Positions 26,420-37,458 of a DNA stretch of 64,000 bases are shown one piece after another. Positions within the stretch are counted from its first letter, which is position 1, and each line of letters starts with the position of its first letter. Source of the stretch: UBA5069 sp963773745 (lineage in GTDB: Bacteria > Chloroflexota > Anaerolineae > Caldilineales > Caldilineaceae). The translations under genes were made by a program, and so were the position numbers. A model generated the notes under the pieces. It saw only the letters and a program-made list of their open reading frames with translations, ran no database searches and was not told the origin of the DNA. The stretch covers positions 186,001-250,000 of the forward strand of contig CAVZCL010000004.1 of assembly GCA_963773745.1 (NCBI GenBank), written 5' to 3'.

Positions 26420-27385
26420 ATGACGATACCCCTGGAAAAATCGACCGCCGTTGAGCCGCCGCTGCCGCGTGAGACTGCGCTGCGCCGCCTGGCCGTGAGC
26501 GACTACGTGGCGCTGACCAAGCCGCGCATCATTCTGCTGCTGCTGGTGACGACGCTGATTCCCATGTACCTGGCCGGGCCTGCCGCACCGGGTGGCTGGC
26601 TGGTGCTGTGGACGATGGTGGGCGGCTTTCTGGCTGCCGGTGGGGCCAACGCGCTCAACCAGTATGTGGACCGCGATATCGATCACGTGATGGTGCGCAC
26701 GCGCCGCCGGCCGCTGCCGGGCGGGCGCATGTCGCCCAAGCAGGTGCTTGTCTTCGGCATTGTGCTCAATGTGCTCAGCTTCGTGGTGCTTTGGTGGGCG
26801 GCCAACCTGCTCACCGCCGTGCTGGCGCTGGCGGGCACGCTCTTCTACGTCTTCATCTACACCAACACGCTCAAGCGCACCAGCACGCAGAACATTGTGA
26901 TCGGCGGCGCTGCGGGCGCATTTCCGCCACTGGTGGGCTGGGCGGCCGTTGCCAACGAAATCTCGCTGCTGCCCATCTTCCTCTTTCTGATTGTCTTTTA
27001 CTGGACGCCACCCCACTTCTGGGCGTTGGCACTGCTGCGTCAGCGCGAATACCGCGCTGCGGGCGTGCCCATGCTGCCCGTCATTGCAGGCGAGCGCATC
27101 ACGCACAAGCAGATTCTGCTGTACAGCATTTTGCTGGCGATTGTGAGCATTGCGCCCGCGCTGCTGCAACTGCTGGGGCCCGTCTACCTGGTGGCGGCGC
27201 TTGCGCTCAATGCAGTCTTCCTGCGTCAGGCGTGGGACATTTGGCGCGACCCCACCAACCAGACCATCTGGCGGCTCTACAAGTTCAGTCTGCTCTACCT
27301 TGCGCTGCTCTTCTTCGCCATGGGGATTGACCGCCTCTTCTACACGGTGGCGGCCACCGCGCCCAACATCCACCTGCATTTCTAA
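26420..27385 (+). CDS. ctaB: Protoheme IX farnesyltransferase (heme O synthase)
   Basis: This UbiA-family membrane enzyme adds a farnesyl group to heme B to make heme O, the precursor of heme A for the oxidase encoded upstream. The 321-residue product shows LTKPRI near the first helix, the prenyl-diphosphate motif NALNQYVDRDIDHVMVRTR (two Asp-rich residues), the second conserved loop YTNTLKRTSTQNIVIGGAAG and WTPPHFWALAL. The length is normal and the frame intact. A heme A synthase (ctaA) is not present in the window. The last base of its stop codon is the first base of a 65-bp-arm palindrome. Confidence 0.96.
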   Translation: MTIPLEKSTAVEPPLPRETALRRLAVSDYVALTKPRIILLLLVTTLIPMYLAGPAAPGGWLVLWTMVGGFLAAGGANALNQYVDRDIDHVMVRTRRRPLPGGRMSPKQVLVFGIVLNVLSFVVLWWAANLLTAVLALAGTLFYVFIYTNTLKRTSTQNIVIGGAAGAFPPLVGWAAVANEISLLPIFLFLIVFYWTPPHFWALALLRQREYRAAGVPMLPVIAGERITHKQILLYSILLAIVSIAPALLQLLGPVYLVAALALNAVFLRQAWDIWRDPTNQTIWRLYKFSLLYLALLFFAMGIDRLFYTVAATAPNIHLHF

Positions 27386-27522
27386 ACAAAAGAACCTCGA
27401 CGCAAAGGCGCAAAGTCGCAAAGGTTCGCAAAGAAAAGCAACAGCAAGACACGTCCTTCTTGCTGTTGCTTTTCTTTGCGAACCTTTGCGACTTTGCGCC
27501 TTTGCGTCGAGGTTCTTTTGTT
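27385..27522. repeat. Perfect 65-bp-arm palindrome, CGCAAAGG family
   Basis: Positions 27385-27449 are the exact reverse complement of 27458-27522, with an 8-nt loop. The left arm starts inside the ctaB stop codon. It carries ACGCAAAGGCGCAAAG and the inner phrase AAAGAAAAGCAACAGCAAGA, both shared with other elements. Confidence 0.95.
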
Positions 27523-27606
27523 GCTGTGCGCGCGTGCTACAATGGCGGCCTATGGCTTACCAACGCGTGCGCGCCCGCTGCCGGCGTCTCTGCCCCCTGG
27601 ATTCCC

Positions 27607-30217
27607 TTGAAACGAAACGCATTGCTCTGGGTTGTGGCTGCTGCCGCAGTCGCGCACCTGCTGATCTTCCTCCCTCTGCATATGGTTGTGCAGGCTGCCG
27701 CGCTGCTCGTGCTGGCGGGACTGCTGCCCGGGCTACTGCTGGTTGAGGCAATGGTCGGCCGCAGTGACGCGCCCCCGGCGCTGGGCGAGCGCGTTCTCTA
27801 CAGCGTGGCGTCAGGCTACGGCGTCATGGTGCTTGTCATGCTGGGCCTGAGCTATCTGCCCGGTGGATTGAGCGGCTGGCAGACAATTGCCGCGTTTGAC
27901 CTGCTGCTGGTCGCGCTGCTGGGAATCGTTTGGCTGCGCGCAAAGAACCCCGCGCCCGTTGCGGCGCGCGAGTGGGCCGGCATGGATGGGCGCTGGCTGG
28001 TGGCAGGCGCGCTCGTGCTGCTGCTTCTGGGCGGCACACTGCGCTTCACGAATCTGGGCTACACCGATTTTCAGGGCGATGAGGCGCGCGCCGCGCTGCG
28101 CGCCGCCGCGGTCATCCAGGGCTACGACGACGTTCTCATGCTCCACAAGAAGGGGCCCACGGAGATTCTGCTGCCCACGGCCATCTACAGCGCCACGGGC
28201 GTGCTCAACGAGGCCACTGCACGCCTTCCCTTTACGATTGCAGGCGTGGTGGCGCTCTTTGCCGTGTGGCTGCTGGGCTGGCGCATCTTCTCGCCGCTGG
28301 CCGGGTGGCTGGCCGCGCTCTTTGTTGCGCTGGACGGCTACTTCATCGGCTTTGCGCGCATTGTGCAATACCAGAGTGTCGTGCTGCTCATGTCCATCTG
28401 CCGCGCTGCTGGTGATTGTGCGGCTGGTGCAGAAGCCGCAGGCGCTGGCGGCGTGGCTGAGCATGGCTGCGCTCTTTATTGCCACGGGGGTGCTCTCGCA
28501 CTATGAGGGCGTGCTGGTGGCGATTCCAGCCGCATACCTGCTGGGCGTGCTGGCGTGGCGCGAGCGGGCGCGCTGGCGCGATTTGCTGGGCGCAACGCTG
28601 ATTGCTACCGGCGTGGGAGCCCTGCTGCTGGCTCTCTTCTACGTCCCCTACGTGCTCGATCCCCACTTCAGCGCCACTTATACATATTTGACCGACCGGC
28701 GCATTGGCAATTCCTTCCCCTATAACAACCTGAGCGATGTCTTCATCCGCACCACGCTCTACAGCACCACCTATGCCGTGCTGCTGCTGATTGGGCTGAC
28801 GGTGGCGGGCATGGTGGGCGTCTTTGTGCGCGGCTGGAACCGAGCGATTGCGATTACCCTCTCGCTTGCGACTGTGGCGCTGGCTGCGAGCACCCTCTGG
28901 AACCCGAGCTGGGCGACGGTTGGCGCTGCCGCCGATGGCACAGGGGGTACGGATTGGGTCGTTATCCCCATGGCGCTGATGCTGGGGCTGGTGATCCTCA
29001 GCCCGCGCCAGCGCGCCGAGCGACGGGCCATGTGGCTCTGGTTTGGCGTGACCATGGTGCTCGCCATCTTCCTTACCGAAAAGCCGCGCACGCATGTCTA
29101 CACCTTCTTCATGCCGTGGATGCTGATCTCGGGCGATGTGGCGGCAAGTGGCTGGCTCTGGCTGCGCGCGCGCATGGGTGCTCGCAACGCACGCACGCTC
29201 AATTTTGTGGGCGCGGCTTTGGCCGGCGCGCTGATCCTCTTCCTCGGCTTCTACTCCTTCCGCATGTTTGCCAGCCGCGATGAGGTGCTCTTCAACTACG
29301 ATACCCAGCGCCCTGCGGGCTACTGGACCGTTTACGACGAGCCGGATGACAAGGCGATCTTCGGCTTTCCGCTGGACAACGGCTGGAAGGTGGTGGGCGA
29401 GCTCTACCGCACGGGCGCAATCTCCGGCCCCTTCCACAGCAGCGAGAAGGAGGCATGGGTGCCGGCGTGGTATGGCCGCGGCGTGGAGCGCTGCAGCCGC
29501 GACGCCGACTGGTTCTTCGAGATTCGCAATCTGGAACCGTGGAGCAACCGCGACCAGCGCGAGATGGAAGGCTATCTGCGCGAGGGCTTTGAGAAGTGGG
29601 GGCGCGTGCAGGTGGGCGGCGCCGACAAGATGATCATTTATGAGCGCACCGGGGTCCAACGCGACAACCCGGCGGCCGACCCAATCGACGGCCTGCCCAT
29701 CTTCCACCTCGAGGACTTTGCCGGCGCGTTCGACCGCAACGCCGCACCTTTCATCCCGCTGACATACCCTGCTGTGGACCCCAAAACGATGACGCCGATC
29801 GGCGCCAACTTCGACAACCTGATTATGCTGGAGGGCTACGCACTCGAGGCCCCCACGCCGCTGCGCGCCGGCGACAGCTTCCGCCTCACGCTCTACTGGC
29901 GGGCGCTGCAGCCGATTGACGAGAGCTTCAAGGTCTTCAACCAGGTCTACTTTGGCGACAGCCCCATGATTGCACAGCGCGACGGCTATCCCGTCTGCGA
30001 GGACCGCCACACGGACCAGTGGGATCCGGGCGAGTTGATTACCGACAGCTACGTGGTGCCCGTGGCCGCTGACGCGCCCGACGGCCTCTATCCGCTGCAC
30101 ACGGGCCTCTATCTGGAAGAGACGGGCGAGCGCCTCTCGGTGCTGGACGAAGCGGGCGCGCCGGTGGACTCGCAGGTGCACGTCACCGACATCCGCATTG
30201 GCCCCGCACCGGAGTAG
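27607..30217 (+). CDS. ArnT/PMT-like membrane glycosyltransferase A (frameshifted)
   Basis: This GT-C fold membrane protein has about eleven hydrophobic segments. After the first helices comes the lumenal acidic pair in DFQGDEARAALRA, placed like the catalytic Asp of ArnT/PMT-type enzymes that use polyprenyl-phosphate sugars. The frame changes near 28385-28415, in a membrane helix. The C-terminal half is a soluble part (from about DEVLFNYDTQRPAGYW) ending in a beta-sandwich module (LEGYALEAPTPLRAGDSFRL, LTLYWRALQPIDESFKVF, VPVAADAPDGLYPLHTGLY). The start is uncertain: TTG 27607 follows the palindrome; upstream GTGs are possible. The acceptor is unknown. Confidence 0.75.
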
Positions 30218-30231
30218 ACACATGACGCAGA

Positions 30232-30367
30232 GGCCAAAGCAACCCCGACGCAAAGGCGCAAAGGCGCAAAGGATCGCAAAGAAAAGCAAAAACAAGAAAA
30301 GCCTTTCTTGTTGTTGCTTTTCTTTGCGATTCCTTTGCGCCTTTGCGCCTCTGCGTCGGGGGTGGCC
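30232..30367. repeat. Near-perfect inverted repeat, CGCAAAGG family
   Basis: The left arm contains ACGCAAAGGCGCAAAGGCGC then AAAGAAAAGC and AACAAGAAA. The right arm repeats it in reverse complement with about five substitutions and one inserted base. It lies between the stop of glycosyltransferase A and the start of glycosyltransferase B. Confidence 0.9.
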
Positions 30368-30391
30368 GTTGTAGTTTGGTCGGGTGTATAG

Positions 30392-32900
30392 ATGTCCATG
30401 CGTCTCTCACCGCGGGTGCGGACGTCGCTGATTCTGCTGCTGCTCTTCTTTGCAGCGTGGCTGCCGCGCGTGCTCGCGCTCGACACCTTCGTGAGCACCG
30501 ACGAGCGTAAGTGGCTGGCGCGCTCGGGCAACTTCCTCCAGGCGATCACCCACGGCGATTTGGCCGATACCTTCCAGCGCGAGCACCCGGGCGTCACCGT
30601 TATGGCGGCAGGGGCGCTTGGCTTTCTGCAGAAGCTGCCCGACTACGCCGCGCGCGCCCCGGGGCAGTTTACCTGGGAAGTCGAGCACATTGAGGCGTGG
30701 CTCGAGGCGAACAGCGCCATCTCGCCGCTGGAGATGATGACGGCCGGGCGCTGGTGGATTGTGCTTGGCGTCGCCCTGACGATTGCGCTGGGCTTTCTGC
30801 CGCTGCGCCGCCTCTTCGGCACGGGGCCGGCCATCCTCGCCACCCTCTTCGTCGCGTGGGATCCCTTTGCGATTGGCTTTTCGCGCCAGCTTCACCCCGA
30901 CGGCTTTGTCTCCGGCTTCACCTATCTTGCGCTGCTGCTCTTTCTGTCGTGGCTCTACACAGGGCGGCGGCGGGGTGATCTCGTTGCATCCGGCTTCGCA
31001 ATGGGGCTGGCGTGGCTCACAAAGACGCCCGCCATCTTCCTGGTGCCCACGGGCGCTGTGCTGATTGCCATCGAGCTTGTGCGCACGCGCCGCATCGCCA
31101 CCGGCGGGGCGCGCTCGGCGCGTGGCGGGCGGCTATGTACTCTGGGGCGCAATTGCCACTTTCACCTTCGTTGCGCTCTGGCCCTCCATGTGGGTGCACC
31201 CGGTGAGCACGCTGTCGCGCATGGCCGTGGAGATGGGCGACTATGTGGAGCGCCACACCAACGTCAACTACTTCATGGGCCGCCCCGTGGCGGACCCGGG
31301 CCTCTTCTTCTACCCCGTAGCGTGGCTCTACCGCACAACGCCTGGCGTCATTGTGGGCCTTGTGGCTGCGGCCATCTTTGGCTGGCGCAAGCGGCGGCTC
31401 TTCGCGGCGCCCCTTGTGCGGCGCGGCGTCATGGCGCTGCTGATCTTCGCGCTGATCTTTGTGCTTGGCATGACAGTGGGTGCGAAGAAGTTCGACCGCT
31501 ACATTCTGCCCGCGTTCCTCGCGCTGGATGTGGTGGCGGCGCTGGGCTGGTGGGCCATTGGCCAGGCAGTTGCGGCGTGGCGCGGCGCAACCGGCCGGCG
31601 TGCCACGCAGTGGACGGCGGGCGTGGCTGTGGCCGGATTGCTGACGCTGCACGCCGTTTTTGCCGCCATTCACTTCCCCTACTACCTCACCTACTTCAAC
31701 CCGCTTACAGGCGGCAGCGCTGGCGCACCGCAGACGCTCATCATTGGATGGGGCGAAGGGCTCAACGAGGCGGCAGAGTGGCTCAACCAGCAGCCCGACG
31801 CGGAGGATTTGCGTGTGGCGGCGTGGTATTTCGACGGTCCCTTCTCCTACTACTTCGACGGGCAATCGACCAACCTTGGCAGCGGCTCGGTGCTGGGCTG
31901 GCTGGACACCGACTATGCGGTGACGTACGTCAACCAGTGGCAGCGAGAGATTCCCTCGCCCGAAGCGGTGGCGTGGTTCCAGGCGCAGACGCCCGTGCAT
32001 ACGGTGCGCTTCCGCGGGCTGGAGCTGGCGCGCATCTATGATTTGCGCGGCGCGCCGCTGCCCGGCTTCCTCGACATTCCCAAGGAGAACGCCGCCGACT
32101 TTGGCGAGCAGATTCGCCTGCTCGCCTACACGGCAGAGCCGGTGCAGGTGCAGCCAGGCGCAGCGAGCCAGCTGACCCTCTATGAGCAGGCACGCGCGCC
32201 CATGGCGCGGAACTACAACGTGCTGCTGCGGCTGGTGGGTACAGACGGTGAAGAAATCTGGCGCAACGAGGGCTGGCCGTGGGGCGCGCCCACATCGGGC
32301 TGGCCCGTGCGCGAGGTGCGCCCCGACGGCCACACGGTCGTTCCGCCCGAAGACACGCCGCCCGGCCTCTACAAGCTGCTGCTCAGCTTCTACGATCCCG
32401 AGACGCTGGAGACGCTGCCGGCGCAATCGCTCGCGGGCGTGCCCCTGGGCGATGCCGTTGCCGTGGCCACGCTCCAAGTGGGTGATGCGCCTGCCGTGGA
32501 GGGGACGCCATGGCGCTTCGGCGATTCTATCGCGATTGACGGCGTTGCGCTGGAAAATGAACCCCGGCCCGGTGGAGAGATCACACTGCGCCTGAATTGG
32601 GAGAGCCTTGCGCGCACGGCCACGCCCTACACGCTCTTCACCCATCTGATTGGGCCGGATGGCGCGCAGGTGGCGGGCAGCGACAGCCCGCCGTTGGGCG
32701 GCTTTGCCCCTACGAACCTGCTGCTGCCGAGCCAGCGCTTCGCCGACGTGGTCACGCTGGCCCTGCCCGCCGACGCGCCTGCAGGCGCGTACCGCGTGCA
32801 AATGGGACTCTATGATTCTGTCAGCGGCGCGCGCCTGCCGCTGACAGGCGCAGGAGAGTCGGGCGACGCAGCCACCGTGCTCGAGTTTTCGCTGCCATGA
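30392..32900 (+). CDS. ArnT/PMT-like membrane glycosyltransferase B (frameshifted)
   Basis: It starts MSMRLSPRVRTSLILLLLFF (ATG 30392; ATG 30398 also possible) and has the GT-C acidic pair in STDERKWLARSGNF just after the first helix, then multiple helices. An indel near 31108-31130 moves the frame. The rest contains further helices (TFVALWPSMWVHP, VGAKKFDRYILPAFLALD, typical of PMT_2 proteins) and a long soluble tail with two beta-sandwich modules: one from about VQVQPGAASQLTLYEQ, another from PGGEITLRLNWESLARTATP to PAGAYRVQMGLYD. Its stop overlaps the next ATG by 4 nt, so it is translated together with C. The substrate is unknown. Confidence 0.75.
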
Positions 32901-35282
32901 GCGCGGCCGCAACGCCGCCGCGGCGTACGCTTGCCATGGCCGCCACGCTGGGCGGGCTGACGCTGCTGCTGGCGCTGGCCGGCTGGCTGCGCTGGGATGC
33001 ACTGCGCAGCCTGAGCCTCTACGTCGATGAGTTCACGACGCTCTGGGCGGCGCGCCAAGTGCAGGCGCACGGGCTGCCGATTATGCCCAGCGGCGTGCTC
33101 TACACGCGGGGCTGCTTGCCTCCTACATCCAGGCGGGGGTGGCGACGCTCTTTGGCAACGGCTATACAGCAGGACGCATGCCTGCCTTCGCCTTTGGGTT
33201 GCTCAGCGTCCTGCTCATTTGGCAGGTGGGGCGGCGCGGGTGGCGCTGCCATGTGGGCTGGCTGGCGGCGCTGGGGCTGGCGCTCCTGCCCGAGGCCATT
33301 CTGTGGAGCGCCCGTGCCCGCTTTTACACACAGGTGCAGTTCTTTGCGCTGCTGGCTCTGTGGGCCGCGTGGGAGACCATACCGCGCCTATGCACACGCG
33401 CCCAATCGTAACGGCTGGCGCAACCCGTTGCTCTTTGCGCTGGCCTTCGTGCTGGCGCTCTACTCGCAGGAGCAGGCGCTGCTGCTCTACCCCTCGATTC
33501 TGCTGGCCATGGTGCTCTGGCTGGGGTGGCGCCGGCTGCTGACGCCGCCGCTGCTGGTTGCGCACGCGCTTGCGCTCGCAGCTATGGGCGCGCGCTATGC
33601 CATCGAGATTTGGGGGCAGCCGGGTTACTTCGAGACGATTCAGGCGACGCGTCCCTATGTGGGCTGGGTGCTGGATGTGGCGGGCGCGTGGCAGACCTAC
33701 GCGCCCCAGCTCATTGCGCCTGAGCGCCTGCCGTGGACGTTGGCCGGGCTGATTGCGCTGGCCGCTGCGCTGGTGATTGCCTGGCGCGCACGCGATCAGC
33801 GCAGGCACGGGCTGCGCACACTTTCCCTCTTTCACCAAAGCACTCTCTTTTACGCCCTGAACCTCCTTTTTGTCATGGGCGTGCTCTTCCTCTTTGTGGG
33901 CACAAGCTGGCGCGATCCGCGCTATCTCTTCATGGTGCAGCCGCTTTGGCTGCTGCTGGGTGCGGCGGGCATTGTGTGGCTGGTGGAGCAGTTGCCCCGG
34001 CGTGCGCGCACGCCCGCCTTTGTGGCTGCCGGCGCTGGGCATGGTGCTGATGATGGCGCAGCCGGCGCTCGCCGTTGCCACGCAGCAGGTGGAGGGCTAT
34101 GACCGCGTGCTGGAGAGCGTGCGCGCGGCGCGCATATCGGGCGACGCCGTACTCTCGCCCCAGCCGCCTGCCTGCGCGCTGGTGCTGGGCAACTGCGACG
34201 GCTACGCCATTGAGAAGGGCTACGAGGAGTACGTGATCCGCCGTGTGGGCGGGCCGCTGGTGGACCGCTGGACGGGTGCGCCCCTCATCGACAGCGCGGC
34301 AGCGCTGGAGGCGGTTGTACGCACACACCCGCGCACCTGGTTCGTGGGCGACGCCTTCCGCCTTGCCACCCGCTACAGTGCAGAGACGCTGCGCACGCTG
34401 CTCACACAGTTCGCTGTGGTGGAGCAGGCGCAGGGGGTGGTGGCGCTGCGCGCCGACGGCTGGCAGGAGCCGTCGCCCTGGTGGGTGACGCAGCCGCTCT
34501 CGCCCACGCTGCGCTTCGGCCCGCTGGAGCTGGTGGGCTGGAGCCACAACCAGGACTTCGGCCCCGAGAATCCCCTGACGGTGCAGCTTGAGTGGGTGGG
34601 TGTGGAGCCTGTCGATGTGCAGATCAACACCTCCGTGCGCATTGTCAACGCCGCAGGCGAAATCGTTGCGCAGCAGGACGGGCCACCAGCTGCGGGCGTT
34701 ATCCCCACAACGCTCTTCTTCGAGACGCCGCTGCCCGACACCAAGGTGTTGACGCTGCCCGTGGATTTGCCCAACGAGCGCTACCGCATTGATGTGGCCG
34801 CCTATCGCGCAACCGACGGCGCGCCGCTTACGGACCCGCAGCCGCTCGACTGGTTTGCCTACTTTACAACGCACGGCCCGCTTGCGCCGGGCGGTTTGGG
34901 CGGCTGGGAGAACGGCACGCGCCTGCTCGATGCATCGCCGATTCCCGAGCAACTGAGGCCGGGCGAGCCTCTTACAGTGCAGCTCATGTGGGCGGCGACC
35001 GGCCCTACAGCCACGCCGCTAACCGCCTTCGTCCACCTCACCGGCCCGGACGGGCAGCCCCTGGCGCAGGACGACCACCAGCCCGAGGGGGGCTTCTATC
35101 CCACCACAGGCTGGCACGCCGGCGAGCCGACGACCGACACCTTTACCCTGCAGCTACCCGCAGAGCTGCCCGCGGGCGAGTACGCGCTCGTCACCGGCTG
35201 GTACGACGCGGCAGGCGCACGCGTGCCGGCGGACGGCGGCGGTGATGTGGTGCAGATTGGCGCGTGGGCAGTAGAGGAATAG
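32897..35282 (+). CDS. ArnT/PMT-like membrane glycosyltransferase C (three frame changes)
   Basis: The start is coupled to gene B (ATGA). The first helix is followed by SLYVDEFTTLWAARQV, the same acidic pair position as in A and B. Frame changes occur near 33105-33140, 33395 and 34010-34030; the pieces join into one coherent GT-C protein (ALWSAR-like segment, NPLLFALAFVLALYSQEQAL, WRDPRYLFMVQPLW). A soluble tail carries two beta-sandwich modules: ENPLTVQLEWVGVEP through NERYRIDVAAYR, and LRPGEPLTVQLMWAATGP through PAGEYALVTGWYDAAG. It is the most damaged of the three. Real decay cannot be excluded, but the clean reading of every piece argues for sequence errors. Confidence 0.7.
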
Positions 35283-35288
35283 CGGAAA

Positions 35289-35389
35289 TGCAACGTATGG
35301 GCGCCGGCCATGAGGCGGCGCCTATACGCACACGAAACGATCGCGATTTGCCGAGAGCGCCAGCCACGGGCCGGCGCCCATGCGTTGTA
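35289..35389. repeat. Inverted repeat after glycosyltransferase C
   Basis: TGCAACGTATGGGCGCCGGCC (split here as 35289-35298 and 35299-35309) pairs with 35369-35389 with one mismatch. A second, looser pairing (GGCGGCGCC/GAGAGCGCC) lies inside. It starts a few bases after the stop at 35282. Confidence 0.75.
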
Positions 35390-35427
35390 CGTTTTGTTGT
35401 GCTGCACCCACTGCGCGGGCGGGGAAC

Positions 35428-35456
35428 TTGGTCGCCTCGGAAACGTCTTGTATACT
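35428..35456 (+). promoter_or_regulatory. Possible promoter of ABC exporter gene
   Basis: TTGGTC (35428-35433), a 17-bp spacer and TATACT (35451-35456) resemble a sigma-70 promoter. It lies 160 nt upstream of the exporter start, with a heptamer array in the leader. Confidence 0.5.
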
Positions 35457-35571
35457 GGCCCAACACCGATTGTTTGAAGTGCAAAGTGATTGGCGCGCGG
35501 GCTGCACGTTTGAAGGTTGAAGCCGCCCTTCATCCCTGCAGCGTGTTAACCTGCAAGCCGCAACCTGAAAT

Positions 35572-35602
35572 CTGTAACCTGTAACCTGTAACCTGTAACC
35601 TG
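35572..35602. repeat. CTGTAAC heptamer tandem repeat
   Basis: Four consecutive copies of CTGTAAC lie just before the ABC exporter start, preceded by diverged copies (AACCTGCAAG, AACCTGAAAT). This is simple slipped-strand repeat DNA in the 5' leader. No ribosome site is visible between it and the ATG. Confidence 0.8.
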
Positions 35603-35615
35603 GAACTGCTGCCTT

Positions 35616-37454
35616 ATGGGAATGATGCGCAATTCGTTAAGCGCCGAAGCGTACGACCGCGAATATACGAACCGCGAGCTGATTCAACGTATCGCAGCCT
35701 ACTTTGCGCCCTACCGCACGCGCTTCATTGTGGTGATTACTTCGGTCGCCTTTCTATCGCTGCTGGGTGCGGTCTCGCCCGTGCTGATTGCACGCGGCGT
35801 GGAGTTTCTGGCCGGGCCGGGCTCGGGTGACAGGCGCACGGCCGCGTTGCTGGTGGGGGCGATTCTGGTGCTGGGGCTGGCGACGTGGCTCGTCAACTAC
35901 GTGCGCCGGCTGCAGACCGCCAAGCTCATGGGTACTGTGATTATGGACATGCGCGACGACGCCTTCGCCACGGTCATCCACCACGACCTGAGCTTTTTTG
36001 ACCAGTATCAGTCCGGGCGCATTGTCAGCCGCATCACCAGCGACACCGACGAATTCGGCCGCACTGCGGTGCTCATCACCGAGGTCTTCTCGCAACTGCT
36101 GCTGGTGGTCATTCTGCTCGTCTACCTCTACACCATCAACTGGCAGCTTGCCACCATGCTGGCGCTGCTCATGCCGATTGGCTATTTCATTGCCAGCCGC
36201 TACCAGAAGGTGGCGCGCCGCATTACCCGCCAGAGCCAGCGCGCGATCGCCGAAGTCAACGTGGCCATTCAGGAGGCGGTGACGGGGATTCGCGTTGCCA
36301 AAAACTTCCGCCGCGAGCAGGGCATCTACGAGGAGTTCCTGGCGGTCAACACGCAGAGCTACGAGATACAGGTCAAGCGTGGACTGGTGCTTTCGTCCAT
36401 TTTTCCCACGCTGCAGACGGCGGTGGGCGTGGGCACGGCGATCATCCTCTATGCAGGCGGTTACGGCGTGGCGGCGGGCGTCATCACCGCCGGCGCGTGG
36501 TTTCTCTTCATGAACTCGATTGGCGAGTTCTGGTTTCCCATGACAAACCTCTCGGCCTTCTGGAGCCAGTTTCAGAGTGCGCTGAGCGCGACCGAGCGCA
36601 TCTTTGCGCTCATGGACGCTCGCCCGGCGATTGTGCAGAGCGACGACGTGAAGCTGGGGCGGCTGCGGGGCGACATTGACTTCGAGCACATGGACTTTCG
36701 CTACAGCGAGAAGGAGCAGGTGCTTGACGATTTCACGCTGCACATTCGCCCGGGCGAGAGCGTGGCATTGGTGGGCCATACGGGCGCGGGCAAGTCATCG
36801 ATTGCCAAGCTGGTGACCCGCTACTACGAGTTCCAGTCCGGCTCGCTGCGGATTGACGGCGAGGATATTCGCACCTTTGACCTGCCCACCTATCGCCGCC
36901 AGCTGGGTGTGGTGAGCCAGGCGCCCTTCCTCTTTGCCGGTACTGTGCGCGACAATATTCGCTATGGCACGCCCGAGTTGAGCGACGCCGACGCCGAGGC
37001 AGTGGCGCGCCGGATTGGCGGCGGCGAGTGGCTTGAGACCCTTCCCAACGGCCTTGACACCGACGTGGGCGAGCGCGGCAACCGCTTGAGCATGGGGCAG
37101 CGCCAGCTTGTGGTGCTGGCGCGCATGTTGGCGCAGGACCCTGCCATCTTCATTCTGGACGAGGCCACTGCCAGCATTGACCCCTTCACCGAGGTGCAGA
37201 TTCAGGAGGCGCTGGGACTGCTGCTACGGGGGCGCACCTCGATTGTGATTGCGCATCGCCTCTCCACGGTGAAGGCTGCCGACCGTATCCTGGTGCTGCA
37301 GAAGGGGCGCATCATCGAGCAGGGCAGCCATGACGAGCTGCTGGCCCAGGGCGGCCACTATGCAGAGCTGTACAATACGTACTTTCGCCACCAATCTCTT
37401 GATTACATCGAAGGCCGCGCCCCAGGCAGCGGGGTACTTGTCGCCTCTGATTAG
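35616..37454 (+). CDS. ABC exporter (fused membrane and ATPase domains)
   Basis: The 612-residue half-transporter has an N-terminal six-helix type-IV exporter domain (about residues 25-330) and a C-terminal ATPase. It shows Walker A GHTGAGKS, the Q-loop region VVSQAPFLFAGTVRDN, Walker B IFILDEATASID and the H-loop IAHRLST. The signature sequence is RLSMGQRQ, with methionine where LSGGQ has the first glycine; this occurs in some exporters. It would work as a homodimer or with a partner. The substrate (lipid, drug or peptide) is not readable. ATG 35616 is followed by two further in-frame ATGs. The following gap is entirely a perfect palindrome. Confidence 0.93.
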   Translation: MGMMRNSLSAEAYDREYTNRELIQRIAAYFAPYRTRFIVVITSVAFLSLLGAVSPVLIARGVEFLAGPGSGDRRTAALLVGAILVLGLATWLVNYVRRLQTAKLMGTVIMDMRDDAFATVIHHDLSFFDQYQSGRIVSRITSDTDEFGRTAVLITEVFSQLLLVVILLVYLYTINWQLATMLALLMPIGYFIASRYQKVARRITRQSQRAIAEVNVAIQEAVTGIRVAKNFRREQGIYEEFLAVNTQSYEIQVKRGLVLSSIFPTLQTAVGVGTAIILYAGGYGVAAGVITAGAWFLFMNSIGEFWFPMTNLSAFWSQFQSALSATERIFALMDARPAIVQSDDVKLGRLRGDIDFEHMDFRYSEKEQVLDDFTLHIRPGESVALVGHTGAGKSSIAKLVTRYYEFQSGSLRIDGEDIRTFDLPTYRRQLGVVSQAPFLFAGTVRDNIRYGTPELSDADAEAVARRIGGGEWLETLPNGLDTDVGERGNRLSMGQRQLVVLARMLAQDPAIFILDEATASIDPFTEVQIQEALGLLLRGRTSIVIAHRLSTVKAADRILVLQKGRIIEQGSHDELLAQGGHYAELYNTYFRHQSLDYIEGRAPGSGVLVASD

Positions 37455-37458
37455 CGCC

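Noticed and set aside
28388..33002. Two antisense frames of 635 and 661 codons over the membrane glycosyltransferases
   Set aside because: His/Arg/Ala-rich shadows without motifs. The plus strand encodes coherent membrane proteins once frames are joined.
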